Counted from the first letter of the stretch, positions 1-6,205 are shown. The stretch is 7,269 bases of DNA from an uncultured bacterium (GCA_937858775.1 CALLYX010000445.1:1-7269), one strand, 5' to 3'. Numbers and translations are program-made. The notes: a model not told the origin generated them from the sequence alone.

Positions 1-39
1 TTTTCTACGGAACGATCGCATGGCCGCGTGGCTCCCGGG

Positions 40-216
40 TCAGAACCGCACCCCAGGACTGATCTTCGGCTGGTTTTCCCACGGCTCGGGCCGGGCCCAC
101 GGGATCGAGGATCCGCCCTCGGGGGTGGAGCAGCCGGCCAGGGACGCGATCAGCGCCGCGGAGTACAGAATCGCCGCCGCCCGCGAACGCCGTTTCGGGG
201 TTCCGGAACGTTTCAT
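40..216 (-). CDS. Small lipoprotein, 58 aa, function unknown
   Basis: The protein has a basic N-terminus (KRSGTPKRRSR), a short hydrophobic stretch and a lipobox LAGC with the lipid-attached Cys at residue 29. The predicted mature lipopeptide is only 30 residues. Its tail is rich in Trp and Pro (IPWARPEPWENQPKISPG). I recall similar PW-rich tails in tiny lipoproteins of PVC-group bacteria, but cannot confirm a family. Signal peptidase II processing and membrane anchoring follow from the lipobox; a role does not. No Shine-Dalgarno is visible before the ATG at 216. The only good promoter would put the transcript start about 7 nt upstream, so the mRNA may be nearly leaderless. It is transcribed away from the membrane-protein gene. 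No terminator is visible in the 39 bases left before the window edge. The lipobox makes a real gene likely despite the small size. Confidence 0.62.
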   Translation of the reverse strand: MKRSGTPKRRSRAAAILYSAALIASLAGCSTPEGGSSIPWARPEPWENQPKISPGVRF

Positions 217-229
217 GGGTTCGGCGCAC

Positions 230-258
230 AGTCTACCACGGGGCTGGGTGCCGCGCAA
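230..258 (-). promoter_or_regulatory. Predicted sigma70-type promoter of the 58-aa lipoprotein gene
   Basis: On the minus strand TTGCGC (253-258) and TAGACT (230-235) are separated by exactly 17 nt. The -10 element matches TATAAT at four of six positions. Transcription would begin near 223, about 7 nt before the ATG at 216. The same TTGCGY-N17 layout precedes two other minus-strand genes in the window. This is a prediction from pattern only. Confidence 0.4.
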
Positions 259-280
259 CTGATTCCGAGGGGCGCCGCCT

Positions 281-298
281 CATTCGCCTCATTCGCCT
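281..298. repeat. Two perfect 9-bp direct repeats beside the -35 element
   Basis: CATTCGCCT occurs twice back to back (281-289 and 290-298), ending two bases before the TTGACA element of the plus-strand promoter. It lies between the two divergent -35 elements. The position suits a regulator-binding site, but two short repeats can also arise by chance. Confidence 0.4.
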
Positions 299-299
299 C

Positions 300-329
300 T
301 TGACACCGCACCCGCCGCTGGGTTATCCT
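300..329 (+). promoter_or_regulatory. Predicted sigma70 promoter of the membrane protein / FmdB / TPR operon
   Basis: A perfect TTGACA (300-305) is followed, 18 nt later, by TATCCT (324-329), which keeps the key T, A and final T of the -10 consensus. Transcription would start near 336, giving a leader of about 55 nt before the ATG at 392. This is the best promoter match in the window. Confidence 0.55.
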
Positions 330-341
330 CGGCCCATAGTC

Positions 342-361
342 GCGCGCGGCGGCTCGCGCGC
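342..361 (+). other. GC-only hairpin in the 5' leader of the membrane-protein mRNA
   Basis: GCGCGCG (342-348) pairs perfectly with CGCGCGC (355-361) around a 6-nt loop. The stem begins about six bases after the predicted transcript start. No T-run follows, so it is not a terminator. A 5' stabilising stem is possible, but such stems also occur by chance in GC-rich DNA. The Shine-Dalgarno GGAGG lies downstream at 378-382 and is not sequestered. Confidence 0.35.
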
Positions 362-391
362 ACGGGGACAAATCGCGGAGGGAACCGAGCC

Positions 392-1378
392 ATGGAAGCC
401 CTGGACAGCGGCATGAGGACCTTTTCGAGAATCTTCGGCCTCTCGCTCAGCGGGAAGAAGATCGCGCTCCAGATCGGGGGGATGGTCTGCGCATGCGTCG
501 CCTCCTTCGTCATCCTCGGGATCGGCAGGCGCGTCCTTGCGGAGAACGCGCAGCCGCTGGTCGCCCTCGTCAACTCCGTCGTAATGATCTTCATCATGTT
601 CCTCACGTGGGGGGCGATCGCCAAGGTGACGGTGGCCGAGGTGGCCGGCCTCCCGCCGGTGGAGATCAAGGGGGCCGTCCGCGCCGCCTGCAAGTCCGCC
701 AAGCCGCTCATCATCGCGCCGCTGAAGATCGTCCTCATCATCCTGATCATGATGCTGGCCCACGCCGTATGCGGATGGATCGGGCGCATCCCGGTCGTCG
801 GGGAGATCGTGTGGCCGTTTCTCGCCATCCCCCTCTTCTTCCTGAGCGCCCTCGTCGTCGCCGCCGCCCTCATCCTGCTCTGCGGGACCCTCCTCCTCCC
901 CTCCATCGTCATGGTCGGGAAGGAGAGCCCCGTCAGCGAGCTGAACGATTTCCTGCGCTCCAACACGCTCCGCTTCATCGTCTACCTCGCGGCCACCGTC
1001 CTGGTGTTCGCCGTCATATCCCAATTCTTCATGGCGGTGTCGGCCGCGGACGGACGCCTCTCGGCGTGGGCGATGGGGGAGAAGTATTGCGCGATCACCT
1101 CCTCCTCCCCGCAGGCGCTGAACCGCGCGTTCGACCGGGTGGCGGGCCCGTTCCTCCTTCTCCCGCAATGCTGCCCCGTGGGCGGGGGCAGGGGGATATG
1201 CGGGCCGGCCTCGAGCGGCGCCGGGTTGCGGTGGACTTACGCCTTCGGCGGCTTCGTCTGGGGGGGGTTCACGCTCGTCATCCGCCTCGCGATTCTCTCC
1301 CTCCCGTTCGTGATCTGGTCCGTTTCGGGGACGCTCATCTATCTCGGGCTGAAACCCGAGGCGGTGCCGAAGCCCTGA
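392..1378 (+). CDS. Multi-pass inner-membrane protein, 328 aa, function unknown
   Basis: The ATG at 392 follows GGAGG (378-382) at a 9-nt spacing, so the start is well supported. Hydrophobic segments lie near residues 24-45, 56-77, 105-130, 138-170, 193-216 and 284-318, giving about six membrane spans with short loops. There is no signal peptide beyond the first span and no recognisable catalytic motif. The span order and a central 'GWIGRIPVVGE' loop remind me of an unnamed membrane family common in Planctomycetes and relatives; that is recollection, not a search. Residues 259-280 form an odd Gly/Cys-rich stretch (Cys260, Cys261, Cys270) between hydrophobic parts. This could be an exposed loop or a locally frame-damaged stretch. 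It is the first gene of a plus-strand operon, 66 nt before the FmdB-like gene. Coding status is secure; function is unassigned. Confidence 0.85.
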   Translation: MEALDSGMRTFSRIFGLSLSGKKIALQIGGMVCACVASFVILGIGRRVLAENAQPLVALVNSVVMIFIMFLTWGAIAKVTVAEVAGLPPVEIKGAVRAACKSAKPLIIAPLKIVLIILIMMLAHAVCGWIGRIPVVGEIVWPFLAIPLFFLSALVVAAALILLCGTLLLPSIVMVGKESPVSELNDFLRSNTLRFIVYLAATVLVFAVISQFFMAVSAADGRLSAWAMGEKYCAITSSSPQALNRAFDRVAGPFLLLPQCCPVGGGRGICGPASSGAGLRWTYAFGGFVWGGFTLVIRLAILSLPFVIWSVSGTLIYLGLKPEAVPKP

Positions 1379-1444
1379 GGGGGCCCGATCCACGAGACGC
1401 GGATGAGCCCCGCGCCCGGGGCGGTCCGCGGCGGATTTCCGACC

Positions 1445-1723
1445 ATGCCCACCTACGAGTACGAATGTCCGCGCTGCGGCAGGTTCGAGCGGTTCCAGCC
1501 GATCACGGCCAGGCCGCTCAAGGCCTGCCCGAAGTGCGCGGGGGCGGTGAGACGCCTCATAAGCGCCGGGGCCGGGATCATCTTCAAGGGGCACGGCTTC
1601 TACGCGACGGACTACCGCAGCCCGGGCTACAGGGAGGCGGAGAAAAAGGAGCGCGATGCCACTGGCGCGGAGAAGAAAGAGAAGAAGAAAAAGGGGGACC
1701 GCCGCGCGGCGGCGTCCGATTGA
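1445..1723 (+). CDS. FmdB-type zinc-ribbon protein, 92 aa
   Basis: The protein opens with PTYEYECPRCG and has a second CPKC pair at residues 33-36. The two CxxC knuckles (first at Cys8/Cys11) would bind one zinc ion. It continues through the family signature RLISAGAGIIFKGHGFYATD, typical of the FmdB/CxxC_CxxC_SSSS family named after a regulator of formylmethanofuran dehydrogenase. The biochemical role of most members is unknown. The start at 1445 is chosen because family members begin MPxYEY; the upstream ATG at 1403 would add 14 unrelated residues. No clear Shine-Dalgarno precedes 1445, so translation may be coupled to the membrane-protein gene 66 nt upstream. The C-terminal 25 residues are Lys/Glu-rich and low in complexity. 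Their last 68 nt also encode the start of the next gene in another frame. Confidence 0.93.
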   Translation: MPTYEYECPRCGRFERFQPITARPLKACPKCAGAVRRLISAGAGIIFKGHGFYATDYRSPGYREAEKKERDATGAEKKEKKKKGDRRAAASD

Positions 1724-3086
1724 GCGCCGCCCCGCGGATCCCGCCCGTATCCTCGCCGGCGTCAAGGGCGTCGACACCCCCGAGAAGCGGAAACTCTACG
1801 ACCTCCTACGGGAGCGGCCCCGGCAGCTCTCCGTCTTGAAGCAGCTCGCCGGCCTCATGCGGAAGGACGGCGACCACGCGGCCGCCGCGGCCCTTCTCCG
1901 CGCGGGCCTGGCGCTCCAGCCCGGCGACCGCGACATCCAGGCCCACCTCGCCAGGACCTACTGCGAATCCGGCGACGTCGGGCGCGCCATCGCCCTCTAC
2001 CGGAAGCTGATCCGGCTGAACCCCGACGATCCGATCCCCTACGAGAAGATCGACAGGATCTGCCGCGACCGCGGGATGATCGAGGAGGCGGTTAGGCTCT
2101 ACCGCGCGATCCCGGCCGGCGGCGCCCTCAAGGAACGCGGCCACGAGCGGCTTCACTTTCTTCTCGTGGAGAAGCTGCGCGACTTCCCGCGCGGGATCGC
2201 CAACCTGCGCGAGGCGATAGCGCGATTCGGACCGAGCTACCGCCGCTGCAAGGAGCTGGGGCGCCTCTACGCCAAGAGGCGGGATTGGCGGCGCGCGGCG
2301 GGCTGCTACCGGGAGGCGCTCGGCCTCAAGGGCGACGACGCCGACCTGGTCGGCATGCTGGGCTGGGCCCTCGCCGAATCGGGCGACCCCCGCGGGGCGG
2401 AGGAGTGCTTCCGCAAGATCTCCGGGACATTCCAGGGGGGCGCCAGCCTAGCCGAGATCCGGCTGCGCCAGGGCCGGCTCGGGGAGGCGGAGGAGGCGCT
2501 GAACGCCCTCGCTGCGCGCTACGCCGGAAACTCCCGCGTCGCCATAGGCCGCGCGGAACTCGCCCTCCGGCGCGGCGACGCCTCCGCCGCGCGGGCCCTC
2601 TGCGGGGAGGCGATGAAACGCACCCCCCCGTACTTCGCCTTCGAGCTGGCCCACGGCCACGAGGTGCTGGCCGGGGCGTGCAAGGCGCTCGGGGAGAAGG
2701 CGGCGGCCGCGCACCACGGCATGCTCGCCGCGGCGCTCAAGGGGGGGCCGGACACCTACACCGCGCTCGCCGACCTCGGCGAGGGCAAGCTCGGCGGCGG
2801 AGACCTCGACGCCGCGGAGCTGGTGCTCGGGCGGCTCCTGGAACTCTACCCGGGCAACACGCGCGCCCTCGCGGGGATCTGCGAGATCCGCATGCGCCGC
2901 GGGGACCCCCGCGGGGCGGTCCTGGCCGGGGAGGAGGCGCTCGCAAACGCGAACCCGAAATACCGCGACGAGCAGATCCGCTGCCACAAGGCGCTCGACC
3001 GCGCCTACCGGCTCCTCAAGGACGACGCGAGGGCGAGGCGCCACCGCGCGCGCGCGGGGGAGCTCGGCCGGGCGGGCGGTCAGTAG
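1656..3086 (+). CDS. Tetratricopeptide-repeat protein, 476 aa
   Basis: Helical repeats of about 34 residues run through most of the protein. The clearest are near residues 57-90, 91-124, 193-226, 227-258 and 363-434, with the usual small/large pattern (for example GDHAAAAALLRAGLALQPGD). TPR arrays are protein-interaction scaffolds, so the partner, not the repeat, sets the function; none can be named. There is no signal peptide or membrane span, so a cytoplasmic location is likely. The first 25 residues are strongly basic (MPLARRRKRRRKRG and on). The ATG at 1656 has AAGGAG at 1646-1651, 4 nt upstream. No alternative ATG occurs in frame before residue 67, so the 68-nt overlap with the FmdB-like gene appears real and suggests translational coupling. 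The gene ends head-on, overlapping the end of nadE by 7 nt. No intrinsic terminator is visible between them. Confidence 0.88.
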   Translation: MPLARRRKRRRKRGTAARRRPIERRPADPARILAGVKGVDTPEKRKLYDLLRERPRQLSVLKQLAGLMRKDGDHAAAAALLRAGLALQPGDRDIQAHLARTYCESGDVGRAIALYRKLIRLNPDDPIPYEKIDRICRDRGMIEEAVRLYRAIPAGGALKERGHERLHFLLVEKLRDFPRGIANLREAIARFGPSYRRCKELGRLYAKRRDWRRAAGCYREALGLKGDDADLVGMLGWALAESGDPRGAEECFRKISGTFQGGASLAEIRLRQGRLGEAEEALNALAARYAGNSRVAIGRAELALRRGDASAARALCGEAMKRTPPYFAFELAHGHEVLAGACKALGEKAAAAHHGMLAAALKGGPDTYTALADLGEGKLGGGDLDAAELVLGRLLELYPGNTRALAGICEIRMRRGDPRGAVLAGEEALANANPKYRDEQIRCHKALDRAYRLLKDDARARRHRARAGELGRAGGQ

Positions 3087-3904
3087 TAGCGCTGGGCGAC
3101 GGGGATTCTCCTGCCGTATCCGAACGCCTTGGATGTGACCTTCAACCCCGGCGGGGCCTGGTTCCGCTTGTACTCGTTCCGCGCCACCTTCTTGATGATC
3201 CCGCAGACGAGCCCGCGCGGGAACCCGGCGGCGACGATCTCCTCCGGGCCCTGCCGCTGCTCGATGTAGCGCGCGAGGACCTCGTCGAGGAGATCGTACG
3301 GGGGAAGGGTGTCCTGGTCCGTCTGCCCCGGCCTGAGCTCGGCGGACGGGGGCTTGTCGATGCACGCCTGGGGGATCAGCGCGCGGCGCGCGTTTATGGT
3401 CCGCGCGAGCGTGTAGACGAGCGTCTTGGGGACGTCGGAGAGGACGGCGAGCCCGCCGGCCATGTCCCCGTACAGCGTGCAATACCCGACCGCCATCTCC
3501 GACTTGTTACCGGTGGAGAGGACGAGGGCCCCGGACCTGTTCGAGAGCGCCATCAGGATATTGCCGCGGATCCTGGCCTGGATGTTCTCCTCCGTCGTGT
3601 CCGCGGCGCGGCGGCGGATGTGCGGGGCGAGGGTGCGGATGTACGCCCGGAACGCGCGGTCGATCGGGATGACGGAGAAACCGATGCCGAGGGCGCGGGC
3701 GAGGGCGCGGGCGTCGGCGACGCTCCCCCGCGAGGAGTACGGGGAGGGCATGGCGACGCCGCGGACGTGCCGGGCCCCGAGCGCGCGGACCGCGATGCAG
3801 GCGGTCACCGCCGAGTCGAGCCCCCCGCTCAACCCCACGACGGCGTCCCGGAAGCCGCATTTCCGCGCGTAATCCCTCACCCCCAGGACAAGCGCGGCGA
3901 GCAC
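3080..3904 (-). CDS. nadE: NAD+ synthetase NadE, C-terminal synthetase domain (downstream half of a frameshifted gene)
   Basis: This half adenylates nicotinic acid adenine dinucleotide with ATP and replaces AMP with ammonia to give NAD+, the last step of NAD synthesis. It carries the PP-loop ATP-binding motif SGGLDSA and the conserved stretches ENIQARIRG, STGNKSEMAVGYCTLYGD, ELRPGQTDQDTLPPY and NEYKRNQAPPGLKVTSKAFG. These identify the ATP-pyrophosphatase type NAD synthetase. The frame stays open up to the ten-C tract at 3914-3923, where it should join the glutaminase half encoded upstream. Deleting one C restores a continuous protein of about 543 residues, normal for the two-domain enzyme. 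A GTG at 3904 with a purine-rich GGGGAGG just before it could in principle start this half alone, as an ammonia-dependent enzyme, but the spacing is poor. Its stop overlaps the TPR gene's stop on the opposite strand. Confidence 0.93.
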   Translation of the reverse strand: MLAALVLGVRDYARKCGFRDAVVGLSGGLDSAVTACIAVRALGARHVRGVAMPSPYSSRGSVADARALARALGIGFSVIPIDRAFRAYIRTLAPHIRRRAADTTEENIQARIRGNILMALSNRSGALVLSTGNKSEMAVGYCTLYGDMAGGLAVLSDVPKTLVYTLARTINARRALIPQACIDKPPSAELRPGQTDQDTLPPYDLLDEVLARYIEQRQGPEEIVAAGFPRGLVCGIIKKVARNEYKRNQAPPGLKVTSKAFGYGRRIPVAQRYY

Positions 3905-4712
3905 CGCCTCCCCGGGGGGGGGGCTCCGCTTCGTCCGCCGCGGCCCGGGCGTCCCCGTCGGCGAGGACGAGATCCTCGGCGAACGCCTTACCCTGCGCGA
4001 TAAGCCCGCCGCGAGGGTCGATCGCGAAGCTGCGCCCGTCGAAGACGAGCTGGTCGTTCCCGCCCACCTGGTTGACGTAGTAGACGGGTATCCGGTGGCG
4101 GGCGGCGATCCTCCTGGCTATCGCGTGGCGCAGCGCGCACCGCCCGATCGTGAACGGCGAGGCGGAGATGTTGACGATCATCTCGGCGCCTTTCTTCACC
4201 AGCATCTCGACCGGGTCGGCGGCGTAGAAGCGCCGGGTCCAGAGCTCCGGTACGTTCCAGATGTCCTCGCAGATGGTGAACCCCACACGCGCCCCGTCCA
4301 CTTCGGAGACCGTCACCCTCCCCGCCGGATCGAAGTAGCGCGGCTCGTCGAAGACGTCGTATGTGGGGAGGAGCATCTTGCGGAAGACATCCCGCACCGC
4401 GCCGCCGCGGATGACGGCGCCCGCGTTGAATAGCCCCTTCCCGACCGCCGACGGATTCCGGTCGATGAAGCCGGCGACGACCGGCATGGCGCCGACCATC
4501 CGCGCGAGCCGATCCAGGGCCCTGAGGTTGTCGTCGACGAAGCGCCGGTCGAGAAGCAGGTCCCTGGCGGGGTAGCCGGGGATGCACATCTCGGGGAGGA
4601 TGCAGAGCCGCGCCCCGCCCTCCTCGGCGCGGCGGACGGCGCGGGCGATGCGCCTCAGGTTGCCGCCGAAGTCGCCGACCGTCGGATTGATCTGCGCGAG
4701 CGCGATCTTCAT
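3507..4712 (-). CDS. nadE: NAD+ synthetase NadE, N-terminal glutaminase domain (upstream half of a frameshifted gene)
   Basis: Residues 1-266 are a nitrilase-fold glutaminase that releases ammonia from glutamine for the synthetase half (EC 6.3.5.1 as a whole). The start is MKIALAQINPTVGDFGGN, typical of the family. The triad is visible: Glu41 in ILPEM, Lys112 in FRKMLLPTYDVFDEPRYF and Cys148 in ICEDIW. The ATG at 4712 is preferred over a frame extension to 4772, which would run into the thioesterase gene. After EPPP, at the C10 tract (3914-3923 on the plus strand), the frame is wrong and everything from about 3913 down to 3507 is out-of-frame, Arg/Pro-rich nonsense. Real coding content is therefore 3914-4712, continuing into the C-terminal half. 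It is the last gene of the minus-strand operon, 41 nt after the thioesterase gene. Confidence 0.9.
   Translation of the reverse strand: MKIALAQINPTVGDFGGNLRRIARAVRRAEEGGARLCILPEMCIPGYPARDLLLDRRFVDDNLRALDRLARMVGAMPVVAGFIDRNPSAVGKGLFNAGAVIRGGAVRDVFRKMLLPTYDVFDEPRYFDPAGRVTVSEVDGARVGFTICEDIWNVPELWTRRFYAADPVEMLVKKGAEMIVNISASPFTIGRCALRHAIARRIAARHRIPVYYVNQVGGNDQLVFDGRSFAIDPRGGLIAQGKAFAEDLVLADGDARAAADEAEPPPRGGGARRACPGGEGLRAEMRLPGRRRGVERGARLGGDRLHRGPRARGPARPRRRHALPVLLAGERRRRPRPRPRPRHRFLRHPDRPRVPGVHPHPRPAHPPPRRGHDGGEHPGQDPRQYPDGALEQVRGPRPLHR
3914..3923 (-). other. Frameshift site: homopolymer of ten C (minus strand) within nadE
   Basis: The plus strand reads four C then ten G, so the minus strand is GAG followed by ten C and four G. 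With ten C the reading is EPPPRGGGA and continues as nonsense. With nine C it becomes EPPPGEAVLAALVLG and joins the intact synthetase frame. The tract sits in the linker between the two domains. A length error in sequencing or assembly is the simplest cause; a true mutation or a phase-variable tract is also possible. Confidence 0.9.
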
Positions 4713-4753
4713 GGCATTTCCGCCCCAGGGGCGCGTTGGCCGCGGGACGGCGA

Positions 4754-5158
4754 TCACCCCACGACGAGGCACTTGGCCCTGGCGGAGGCGACAAGCCCCC
4801 CGGACCCGTCCCGCGCCTCCGCCTCGGCGCGCACCAGCCTCCCCGCCCTCTCAGCGATCCTCCCCTCGAAACACACCCGCTCCCCCACCCTCGCCGCCTT
4901 CTTGAAGCGGAGTTCGAGCGAGGCGGTGACCGCCTTGATCCCCTTCCGCCAGGCGAGGTTCAGCATGACCTCGTCCAGTATGAGGCCGATAAGGCCGCCG
5001 TGGACGACGTCCGTGTACCCCTGGTGCTCCTTGCGGAATACGAAGGACGTGCGCAGCGCCCCGTCCCCTCCGAGGTCGAAGACGAGCTTGAGCCCGGCGG
5101 GGTTCTTCTCGCCGCAGGCGAAACACCACCGGTCGTCCGACAATTCCAGCGGATTCAT
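4754..5158 (-). CDS. PaaI-type hotdog-fold thioesterase, 134 aa
   Basis: The sequence has the N-terminal motif WCFACGEKNPAGL (residues 11-23), seen in a subgroup of hotdog thioesterases. It also has the active-site region VVHGGLIGLILDEVM (residues 51-65) with His53, Gly54, Gly55, Asp62 and Glu63, followed by a strand-rich C-terminal half. The length matches a single hotdog domain, usually acting as a dimer or tetramer that hydrolyses acyl-CoA thioesters in the cytoplasm. The substrate cannot be told. The open frame continues far upstream in unrelated sequence, so the ATG at 5158 is chosen because it directly precedes the family's N-terminal motif. The Shine-Dalgarno is weak (GTGGACAAG). The gene lies 44 nt after the DUF6941-like gene and 41 nt before nadE, in an operon-like arrangement. 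Confidence 0.9.
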   Translation of the reverse strand: MNPLELSDDRWCFACGEKNPAGLKLVFDLGGDGALRTSFVFRKEHQGYTDVVHGGLIGLILDEVMLNLAWRKGIKAVTASLELRFKKAARVGERVCFEGRIAERAGRLVRAEAEARDGSGGLVASARAKCLVVG

Positions 5159-5202
5159 GGCGCTTGTCCACGGGGGATGGCCCGCCGGCCGCGGGGTTGC
5201 GG

Positions 5203-5607
5203 CTACGGGCTCTTCTTCTGCGGCGGCACGCCCACCCTGAACGGGTAGCGCGCCACCAGGGCGTCGTCGAGGCCGACCTCCACCCAGTACAGCCCCTCCT
5301 CGCCGAAGCGCACGTTTTGGAAGAAGTTCACCACGATCGAGCCGCGGTTCGCGTCGGTGAGGACGATCTTGACGGGTACGCTCTCGATGATCCTGCTCTT
5401 CCTGTCGGGGGCGACGATGGTGGATCGAGCCTGGAACTCGCCGTTCCCGTTGTACCAGGAGTTGGCGATGCAGAGCCGGTGGTGCACGGCGGGGAGCCCC
5501 TGGACCCAGATATTCTGGAAGACCCCGATAAAGATGAACTTCCCGTTGACCTCCTGGCGGACATCGTCGCACAACACCGAGTAGACGAGATCGGGTTTCA
5601 TCTGCAT
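5203..5607 (-). CDS. DUF6941-like protein, 134 aa, function unknown
   Basis: The N-terminal half reads VYSVLCDDVRQEVNGK, then FIFIGVFQNIWVQGLPAVHH, a pattern I recognise as the small uncharacterised DUF6941 family. The remainder alternates hydrophobic and polar residues as in a beta-sandwich (for example IVLTDANRGSIVVNFFQNV), suggesting a compact all-beta domain. There is no signal peptide, membrane segment or catalytic motif. The ATG at 5607 is chosen because GAGAGG lies 7 nt upstream; a second ATG two codons later (5601) is possible, and a TTG at 5640 is unlikely. It sits 36 nt after the secreted-protein gene and 44 nt before the thioesterase gene. The family assignment is from memory and the job is unknown. 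Confidence 0.8.
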   Translation of the reverse strand: MQMKPDLVYSVLCDDVRQEVNGKFIFIGVFQNIWVQGLPAVHHRLCIANSWYNGNGEFQARSTIVAPDRKSRIIESVPVKIVLTDANRGSIVVNFFQNVRFGEEGLYWVEVGLDDALVARYPFRVGVPPQKKSP

Positions 5608-5643
5608 GGCGCCGCCTCTCGACTGGACCGCCGGCCGCAACGC

Positions 5644-6108
5644 CTAGCGCACCGGGAGCCTTACGGAGTCGAACATGAGTATATTCGCCGTGTTCGGGCC
5701 CAGCTCCTCGAGAAACGTGAACGGGGGCCGCTCTCCCGCCGGGGTGATGAACAGGTAAAAGGTGATGAAGTTGTAGCGCATATCCGTGGGGATGGTCACC
5801 CGCGGCCGGACACGCGCCGCGTACCGGAACTCGTACCCCCACACGTCCGTGTAGACCGGGTACGGCCCTTGGTACACGTGGCCGTCGAAACGGAGGGAGA
5901 AGACGCCGTACGTGGTCTTGGCGAAGCAGAAGACATCGAACGGGGCGGAGACCGGTTCATTCAGCCTCACGTCGAAGAAAAAGCGCTCCCCCGCGACGAT
6001 CTTGGAGGGGGTGATGGCGAGCGGCTTGAGGCGGGCCGCCGGCGAGCCGGACGCCGCGCAGAGGCACGCCGCGGCCGCGGCGATCGCAGCGCAATATCGT
6101 TTCTTCAA
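5644..6108 (-). CDS. Predicted secreted protein, 154 aa, function unknown
   Basis: The start is a TTG at 6108 preceded by a purine-rich AAAGGGGGG (6113-6121), 4 nt upstream. It gives a textbook signal peptide: KKR, an Ala-rich hydrophobic core and a likely signal peptidase I site after GSPAA near residue 25. No ATG lies close to this point in frame. Starting at a TTG further upstream (6207) would bury the signal peptide and run through the terminator region. The mature part (about 129 residues) is rich in aromatic and beta-forming residues (for example VWGYEFRYAARVRPRVTIP, residues 89-107). This suggests a beta-sandwich domain in the periplasm or outside the cell. I recognise no family. It is the first gene of the operon that ends with nadE, and the nearest predicted promoter lies at 6147-6175. 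Confidence 0.75.
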   Translation of the reverse strand: MKKRYCAAIAAAAACLCAASGSPAARLKPLAITPSKIVAGERFFFDVRLNEPVSAPFDVFCFAKTTYGVFSLRFDGHVYQGPYPVYTDVWGYEFRYAARVRPRVTIPTDMRYNFITFYLFITPAGERPPFTFLEELGPNTANILMFDSVRLPVR

Positions 6109-6146
6109 CCCGCCCCCCTTTCGCCGTATTCCCGCCCCGCACCATA

Positions 6147-6175
6147 ATGGTACTACGCGCGGGGACGTGGCGCAA
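6147..6175 (-). promoter_or_regulatory. Predicted promoter of the four-gene operon ending in nadE
   Basis: On the minus strand TTGCGC (6170-6175) and TACCAT (6147-6152) are 17 nt apart. Transcription would begin near 6140, leaving a leader of about 32 nt before the TTG start at 6108. A separate promoter is expected here because a terminator closes the preceding gene. An 11-bp palindrome, ACCATAATGGT (6141-6151), overlaps the -10 element and could be an operator, or chance. Confidence 0.38.
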
Positions 6176-6185
6176 CAGCTTCCTC

Positions 6186-6205
6186 GCGCCCCAGGCGGGG
6201 GGCGC
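6186..6205. other. Perfect 7-bp GC hairpin adjoining the terminator T-run
   Basis: GCGCCCC (6186-6192) pairs with GGGGCGC (6199-6205) around a 6-nt loop. On the minus strand it follows directly after the T7 run of the terminator, so the T-run is flanked by two stems. On the plus strand it is followed by A7, not T, so it is not a plus-strand terminator. Confidence 0.4.

Noticed and set aside
1403..1444. Upstream ATG for the FmdB-like protein
   Set aside because: Family members begin MPxYEY, which is at 1445; the extra 14 residues are unrelated.
323..1777. Long minus-strand open frame opposite the membrane protein, FmdB-like and TPR genes
   Set aside because: Low-complexity Arg/Gly/Asp/Glu protein with no motif. 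It is the GC-rich mirror of well-supported genes on the other strand.
493..1839. Long plus-strand open frame through the membrane-protein and FmdB-like genes
   Set aside because: Arg/Pro/Gly-rich translation in a second frame of two real genes, with no start signal or domain.
3905..3930. Programmed ribosomal frameshift in nadE
   Set aside because: A C-run is not a known slippery heptamer of this kind, no stimulatory structure is evident, and the enzyme family needs no frameshift.
2285..4003. 572-aa plus-strand open frame across the TPR/nadE junction
   Set aside because: It crosses two real genes on opposite strands in the wrong frame and its composition is Arg/Gly/Pro nonsense.
4713..4772. 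Upstream start for NadE at 4772
   Set aside because: It would add 20 residues unlike the family and overlap the thioesterase end; MKIALAQINP at 4712 is the family start.
6141..6151. Palindrome ACCATAATGGT as a definite operator
   Set aside because: Eleven bases in one place is too little evidence; mentioned only alongside the promoter it overlaps.
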